This document shows, in pieces, positions 59,275-64,000 of a stretch of DNA of 64,000 nucleotides (its first letter is position 1; every line of letters starts with the position of its first letter). The notes beneath the pieces were generated by a model. That model did not search any database and was not told the DNA's origin. It was given only the letters and a program-made list of their open reading frames with translations. The stretch is taken from assembly GCF_000247695.1 (NCBI RefSeq), contig NW_004624778.1, positions 10,272,830 to 10,336,829 of the forward strand. The letters are read 5' to 3'. A program made the position numbers and the translations under genes. The DNA is from Heterocephalus glaber. Its lineage: Eukaryota > Chordata > Mammalia > Rodentia > Bathyergidae.

Positions 59275-60120
59275 AATTTGGCAAAACAAGTTTGATTAGC
59301 CCTAAATTTACATAACCTATCTCATCCCCTTTCAAGATGGGGGACAGGAAATAAGAGATTTACAGGGACATTCAACCATGCCCAGAAGTCTCTAGTTATT
59401 GCCCTAGACCTATGGTCACCTTGGATTCCAGCAGAGCTTTCACAAGGCCAAGACTACCCCAAGCAAAAACAAGCAGCTCATGGAGACCAAACTGCCTCCT
59501 CAAGCAATAAAGACTTCTAGCCATTTAGCAAACTGAGAGCTGAGAACTGTGATAATGATCAGCCAGACCCTAGCCCACCCCAGCAAATCCATAAAACCTG
59601 GTCCTGTTCTTTTGTTAATGGGCCATCTGGTCCTCTTCATCAGAGTTGTGCTTCCTTCAGCTCTTCAAGTTGAAGCCGTTCCCTACTGTCGCTTACTTTC
59701 TACCTCTGTCTATAAATCTGCTGATACCTCACACTGATGCGTCCTGAAATGCTTTTCTGTGACAAAGCTTGATGAATGTACTCCAAGGAGAGGGAGTGGC
59801 AAGTTGAAGCCCCTATCTTCTCTTTGGGGAACCTCTTCAGACCCCCTCTGGCGACACTATGAAAAGCTGTGAGGACTGATTGCACAAGTGCAGAACACTG
59901 ATTACTTCACCTCCAATCACCTTTCCCCATGTTTCTCTATCACCTGCTTCTCTATCCCATAAATATCCTCAAACGCTGTTCTTGAGAAGGTGGATTTGAG
60001 ACTTGGTCTCCCATCTTTATGCTTGGCCACCTTTCAAGTAAATTCTCTTATGTAAAACTGGTCGTTTCCATCCAATTGGACACCTGTGCAGGCCCAAGTG
60101 AAGAGTCAGTAGTTTTGACA
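59275..60120 (+). repeat. Possible endogenous retroviral LTR(s), degraded
   Basis: Unassigned sequence with LTR-like traits in plus orientation: 'AAATTTACATAACCTATCTC', 'CAATAAAGACTTCTAGCC', 'CCATAAAACCTGGTCCTGTT', 'TCCCATAAATATCCTCAAAC' and 'CAAGTAAATTCTCTTATGTA' before 'CCAATTGGACACCTGTGCAG'. No gag, pol or env frames are visible. It may be one LTR or two pieces. No family assigned. Confidence 0.35.
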
Positions 60121-62909
60121 AAAGCAGCCTTCAAGTCCCTGAAAAGTAATCTAGGCAACTGATGTCATCGTGACCCACACATCGGAGGTGTTATCCACAG
60201 CAGAGCTAGGGAGAGACTAATGATATGTGGTGGCTTAGCTGTGTGACCTCCAAAATTAGTGATTTTTAAAGTCAGCTAGAAGCAAGCGAAGTTAGATGGT
60301 TTATTCAGGTTTTCTCTCAGTTTCAAGAAGGCAGGGTCTTGAGAGGTGAGAGGGGATGCTTCCTCCTCAGGGCAATACTCTGAGTCAGAGCCAAAGCTGG
60401 GGCCAGCTCTACCCCAGCAGTGACTGCGTGAGGCAGGAGTGACCTGTGAGGACCTCAGCTGTGTGAGGTATTTTAACCTAGGCATTTTCAGCCAGCTATA
60501 GAATCTGTGGCCTCTGTAGCAACCAGAGTTAGGTTAATAAACCAAGATTACACATAAAGAAACTAAGGCACAGAAAGATTTGTGTAAGTGGTTATTTGCC
60601 CAGGGGATCCCACTGAGACTCTGTTAAAGTCCCCAAAGGTCAGGAGGTCAGGGATCCCATGAAATAACACCATCTGAGGAGTCTTCCAGCACCAATCACC
60701 CCAATTTCACGAACAGCTTCATCTTCATGAAGCCCAGGCCACATGAGGAGCACAGGAGAATAGCAAAGCCACCATTTTTATTTCATTTGTGTTTTTCCAG
60801 CATCCAGCCCAGAACATCTTGTCAAACCTGACCCTCTAAATGCTTTGTCCAGCTGGATGGAGCCCAAGAGCTCCGACTCACTCCCCTCACCTTTCTTCTC
60901 CACAAAAGTGAAAACTGACCAGAAAGGCTCACCGTAGGCCAGCCTGCATGGAGAAGGCAAGAGTGCTGCCAGACCCTCAACCTCATGGCCACACAATGGA
61001 ATCTGTGGCTGCAGCTCCCTCAAGGGCTCCTCTTGGAAAGGCAGAATCCCCAGGAGCATGTAGAGTATTTTCAGGAGTAACAATCAGGAAAGCACTAGGC
61101 TCAGGGGTCAGGCAGCTCACAGAAAGATTCCTTCTGAGGAATGAGGGGCAGGGAGAAGGAAGACACAGAAGGTAAGAAGTGGGAAAGAGCTGGGGAAGGG
61201 GAAGAGAGAACCTCAGGGCCATCCCGCCTGAGGCCTATGCTGGGGCTCTCACAACAGACCAGGAGGAAATACACAGGGCAGTGACCTACTTAAGTCCATA
61301 TGGCCTTTTTACTCTGGTCTAACTGCCAGGAGCCCAGGACAGGAACAGAAGGTAAACAAGGACTTGGAACGAGAAAATGAGGAATTCCACCCCCATCTTG
61401 GATGATCTGTCCACAGTCCACCAAGGAGAACACCTCTCACATCTCCCACCAGGGGGGCACACTACACAGGGGTGCTCTGGCTCCACTCACCACCCAAAAT
61501 TCCTTCTGAAAATGCCCTTCTGAAAATGCAGGTAAAGATAGCACCCATCTCAAATGTTGGAGGAAGAAGATTAAATGTGGTAATATGCAGACGGCACCCA
61601 GCAAGTTCCTGGCACACAGTCAGTCCCGAGTGATGCGGGGATCTGGGGGCCCCTGGAGACCCAAGCTGAGTCTCACCCCATCATGAAAGTGCCTGTGATG
61701 CCCATGCTAAGCTCCCGGAGCACTCACCATCTGTGCAACATAATTTATTACCTAATTATACAGTCTTGAAACAATTAGGAAACAATTCACTACAGCATAA
61801 TAATAAAGTGCTGAATTGAATTCAGCCAAGTTCCTTCCAGCTCTACAGTACGACAATTCCAAATACCACACCACCCAGACTTCCTAGATATGCATAGAGA
61901 TCTCAACCTCCTCCACTTGTTTTTCTGTGGCCATAGCTCTCTCAGGTCATCACTTTGGAGCTTCTATTTTCTTTTGTTGCTGTGGCCACCCTTCACTCTC
62001 CAACCCAGAAGTGCAGAAGTACAGGGAGAACAGTGTTCCAGCCACAGACCAGGGGCAGTGGCAGCAGCCTGGCCAGCTCTGCTCTAGACCTCAGACAGAA
62101 ATCTTCCTGGTGCTGCCTGTCCTCTCCTCGCCTTGCCATTTCATCCCAGGGATAGGACTGGAGGTTCTGGGTCCGTGTAGAGTCAGGAAGGAGAGGGCAA
62201 TGAAGTCAGGCTGTCTGGCCACCTGTGTGCTGGGCCTGGTGCTCAATGTTCCAGCATGCCCTGGAGATGTATGGATAGGTGGTCCAGCACAAGTCCCCAG
62301 GGTGAGAGGCTCCTCAGGATTGGGGGTGTCTGAAAAAACACAGAGGGTGTGTGTGGACTTGCCAAAGAGTTCTCCGTGCGTGCAATGACAAAAATTCCCT
62401 GAGGGCAGACATATTTTAGCCTTAAGGGAGTCAGGTGGGCTGGGCTATCTGAGAAGGCTCTAAGGAGATGGGGCTGGAGGTGCACTTTGGGAGGACAGGA
62501 CTAGGATGTAGAGCAGGATCCAGGTGGAACAAACTAATTTGAAGGTCTTTGAGCTGTGGGTCTGAGCAGAGAGTTCACTGTGGCTGCTGAGACAGGGTAT
62601 GCAGATCTCTGCCCCGGTTGCTCTCAGCCCCTACAACTGGGTCTTTTCCTGAAATGTCCTGAGGCAATGGATGCAACACTGCCCACCCTGGAGGACCCAG
62701 ACCACCAAGGAGCAGCTCCCTTCCTCTACCCCAGAGCAGTGACCGGGGAGGCAAGAAGCAGGGCCAGGTTGGAGAGCCAGGGCCCTGAGCTGGACAGTGA
62801 GGACAAGTACTCTGCCTCACCTCCCACAACTGCTGGGCTCAGGGGTGAGACTCTCAGTTATCACCGAATGAAGCATATAATCTGCTTTTGTTGCTCTCTC
62901 TACTTTTTT

Positions 62910-63063
62910 CCTCCCAGTGTTCTGGGGGTTGAATCCAGGACCTTTTCACTGAACTACATACCCAGGCTTTTTATCTTTTGAGAGTCTCACTGAGTCACTA
63001 GGCTGAGATCAAACTTGCACTCCTGCCTCAGCCTCCCATAGTGCTGGGATTACAGGTATGCAC
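62910..63063 (-). repeat. B1-ID dimeric SINE (minus orientation)
   Basis: ID half in complement: 'GTTCTGGGGGTTGAATCCAG', 'CACTGAACTACATACCCAGG'. B1 half: 'TGCCTCAGCCTCCCATAGTG', 'CTGGGATTACAGGTATGCAC'. Flanks CTCTCTACTTTTTT (62896-62909) and CTCTCCACTTTTT (63064-63076) look like a target-site duplication with one mismatch. Confidence 0.82.
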
Positions 63064-63589
63064 CTCTCCACTTTTTATACACCTCTTCCCCAACTTTCAG
63101 TCTCCCCTTTTCCACCCAGCAGCCCCAAACCCTCAGGCTACCTTGCCATCTACTGTCTCAAGATAAAATCATCTGATAATTCCAAACAGTGAGTGGGTTT
63201 ATGACTAAAGGTTTCCTTTCTCCAGATAACTATTCAAAGACACAGTGCCAGAAGACAAGGTTGAATCCAAAGAAATGTCTCTAAGAGAAGATTGTGGAAC
63301 ACTGAAACTGAAGTTTTCTTTCTTACCAATAGCCTTTAGTACTTCTCTGTTTAATTCATTCTTTTATTCAATCAACATTTTTGAGCATCCACTATATATG
63401 ACAAGTGTCATAATGGGTGCTGAGAACTCAAAGATGAAAAAGCACTGTTGCTGCTGAGTAGGAGATGGAAAACTCAACTCATAATGTGGATGTGGCAACT
63501 ATCTTCAAAGATCTTCCTACTTGTTTGAAGCATCTACTTAAGTAGAAACATTTGGTGATTAAAAATCATTCCTGTCTTGGAGAAAATGT

Positions 63590-63840
63590 TCAAATGGGAA
63601 AGGAAATAAGGGATGGGGGGAGAGGAAGGAAGGGAAAAGAAAAGAAAAGAGAATAGGAGGGGGAAAAATGGAAACAAAGCTTTTGTAAATAAGGAGGAAA
63701 GGGGTTGAAGGAAGGGGAAGAGATGGGGAAAAAAGAATCAAGATATATTATGTACAGGTATAAATTCCCTATGATGAATGTGATTGTTATGTATATCTAA
63801 AATGTACCAATAAAATTAATTTTTTAAAAAGAAAAATAAA
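63590..63840 (+). repeat. L1 3'-UTR-like end with A-rich tail
   Basis: Purine-rich block (63595-63740) followed by 'GTACAGGTATAAATTCCCTA', 'GTATATCTAAAATGTACCAA' and AATAAA before an A-rich tail. This fits a LINE-1 3' UTR and poly(A), plus orientation. Confidence 0.6.
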
Positions 63841-64000
63841 TTAAAAAGTACATATAAATGGCTAAGCCAGATGGAAATATAATAATAAATAGATACGTTT
63901 CTTAAAAGTAATAATAATAATAATATGCTTCTAAAAATCATTCCTCTCTACTTATTAAAGCAGTTCCTATAAAGATGTTTATTGAATAGTGCTTTGTAGA

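Larger units (their letters stand above)
54032..64000 (-). other. ST8SIA5: ST8SIA5 intron 1 (partial, runs off right edge)
   Basis: The exon with the start codon and transmembrane anchor was searched for and not found; no CpG-rich sequence is present up to 64000. The interval holds B1-type SINEs (55399-55690), an AT-rich direct repeat (55818-55923), L2 (56030-56270), L1 3' ends (56515-56700, 63590-63840), a MaLR LTR (57420-57745), a 95-bp tandem duplication (57756-57945), a possible ERV LTR (59275-60120) and a B1-ID SINE (62910-63063). The stretch 60120-62880 shows nothing I can name. Confidence 0.75.

Noticed and set aside
60891..60943. Possible minus-strand exon (CATGCAG acceptor, GTGAGG donor) in ST8SIA5 intron 1
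   Set aside because: It is 53 nt, so it would shift the frame between phase-2 flanks, and it does not match the 108-nt size expected for the optional long-isoform exon.
54032..64000. Search for the ST8SIA5 exon with the start codon and transmembrane anchor
   Set aside because: No minus-strand frame with the expected N-terminus or GC-rich promoter sequence was seen; it must be beyond the right edge.

Overview
This is a window of mammalian nuclear DNA with an intron-rich, repeat-dense vertebrate layout. There are no bacterial-type operons. Two genes are recognisable, both on the minus strand. The SINEs point to a rodent: tRNA-derived ID elements, B1/7SL-like monomers and B1-ID dimers that end in the sense-strand motif 'TCAGCACCAAAA' or 'GGTACAAAA'. 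Murid-type B2 and sciurid-type ID tails ending in 'CACATAAA' were not seen. A non-murid rodent, possibly Castor-like, is my guess, but this is low-confidence inference.

Layout in window coordinates. (1) Positions 1-9256 hold the 5' end of LOXHD1 (minus strand): coding exon 1 at 9127-9256 and exon 2 at 3386-3500. The rest of the gene runs off the left edge. (2) Positions 9257-32620 are intergenic, about 23 kb of mixed repeats: SINEs, L1M, L2, MIR, MER5 and ERVL-MaLR LTRs, with CT, GT and CA microsatellites. (3) Positions 32621-64000 hold ST8SIA5 (minus strand). Six coding exons are here: 53939-54031, 43126-43212, 40361-40505, 37584-37696, 34156-34248 and 32621-33089 (terminal). The exon with the start codon, cytoplasmic tail and transmembrane anchor is missing and must lie beyond 64000. 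The phases of all six exons join without a break. Together they give 1000 nt including the stop; an upstream exon of about 131 nt would complete a protein of about 376 residues, the length I know for the family.

LOXHD1 next to ST8SIA5, transcribed in the same direction, matches the gene order I know at human 18q21.1. The two proteins do not act together: LOXHD1 is a PLAT-domain protein of hair-cell stereocilia, and ST8SIA5 is a Golgi alpha-2,8-sialyltransferase that makes polysialylated gangliosides.

I did not find an undescribed biological system. The more informative observations are nested transposon insertions with readable target-site duplications, a 95-bp tandem duplication, a DNA-transposon-like fragment ending about 16 bp from an ST8SIA5 splice donor, stem exons that can be skipped in frame, an inverted LTR cluster around a CT microsatellite, and a possible ERV LTR at 59.3-60.1 kb. 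Repeat family names were assigned by eye from remembered consensus patterns and need RepeatMasker.
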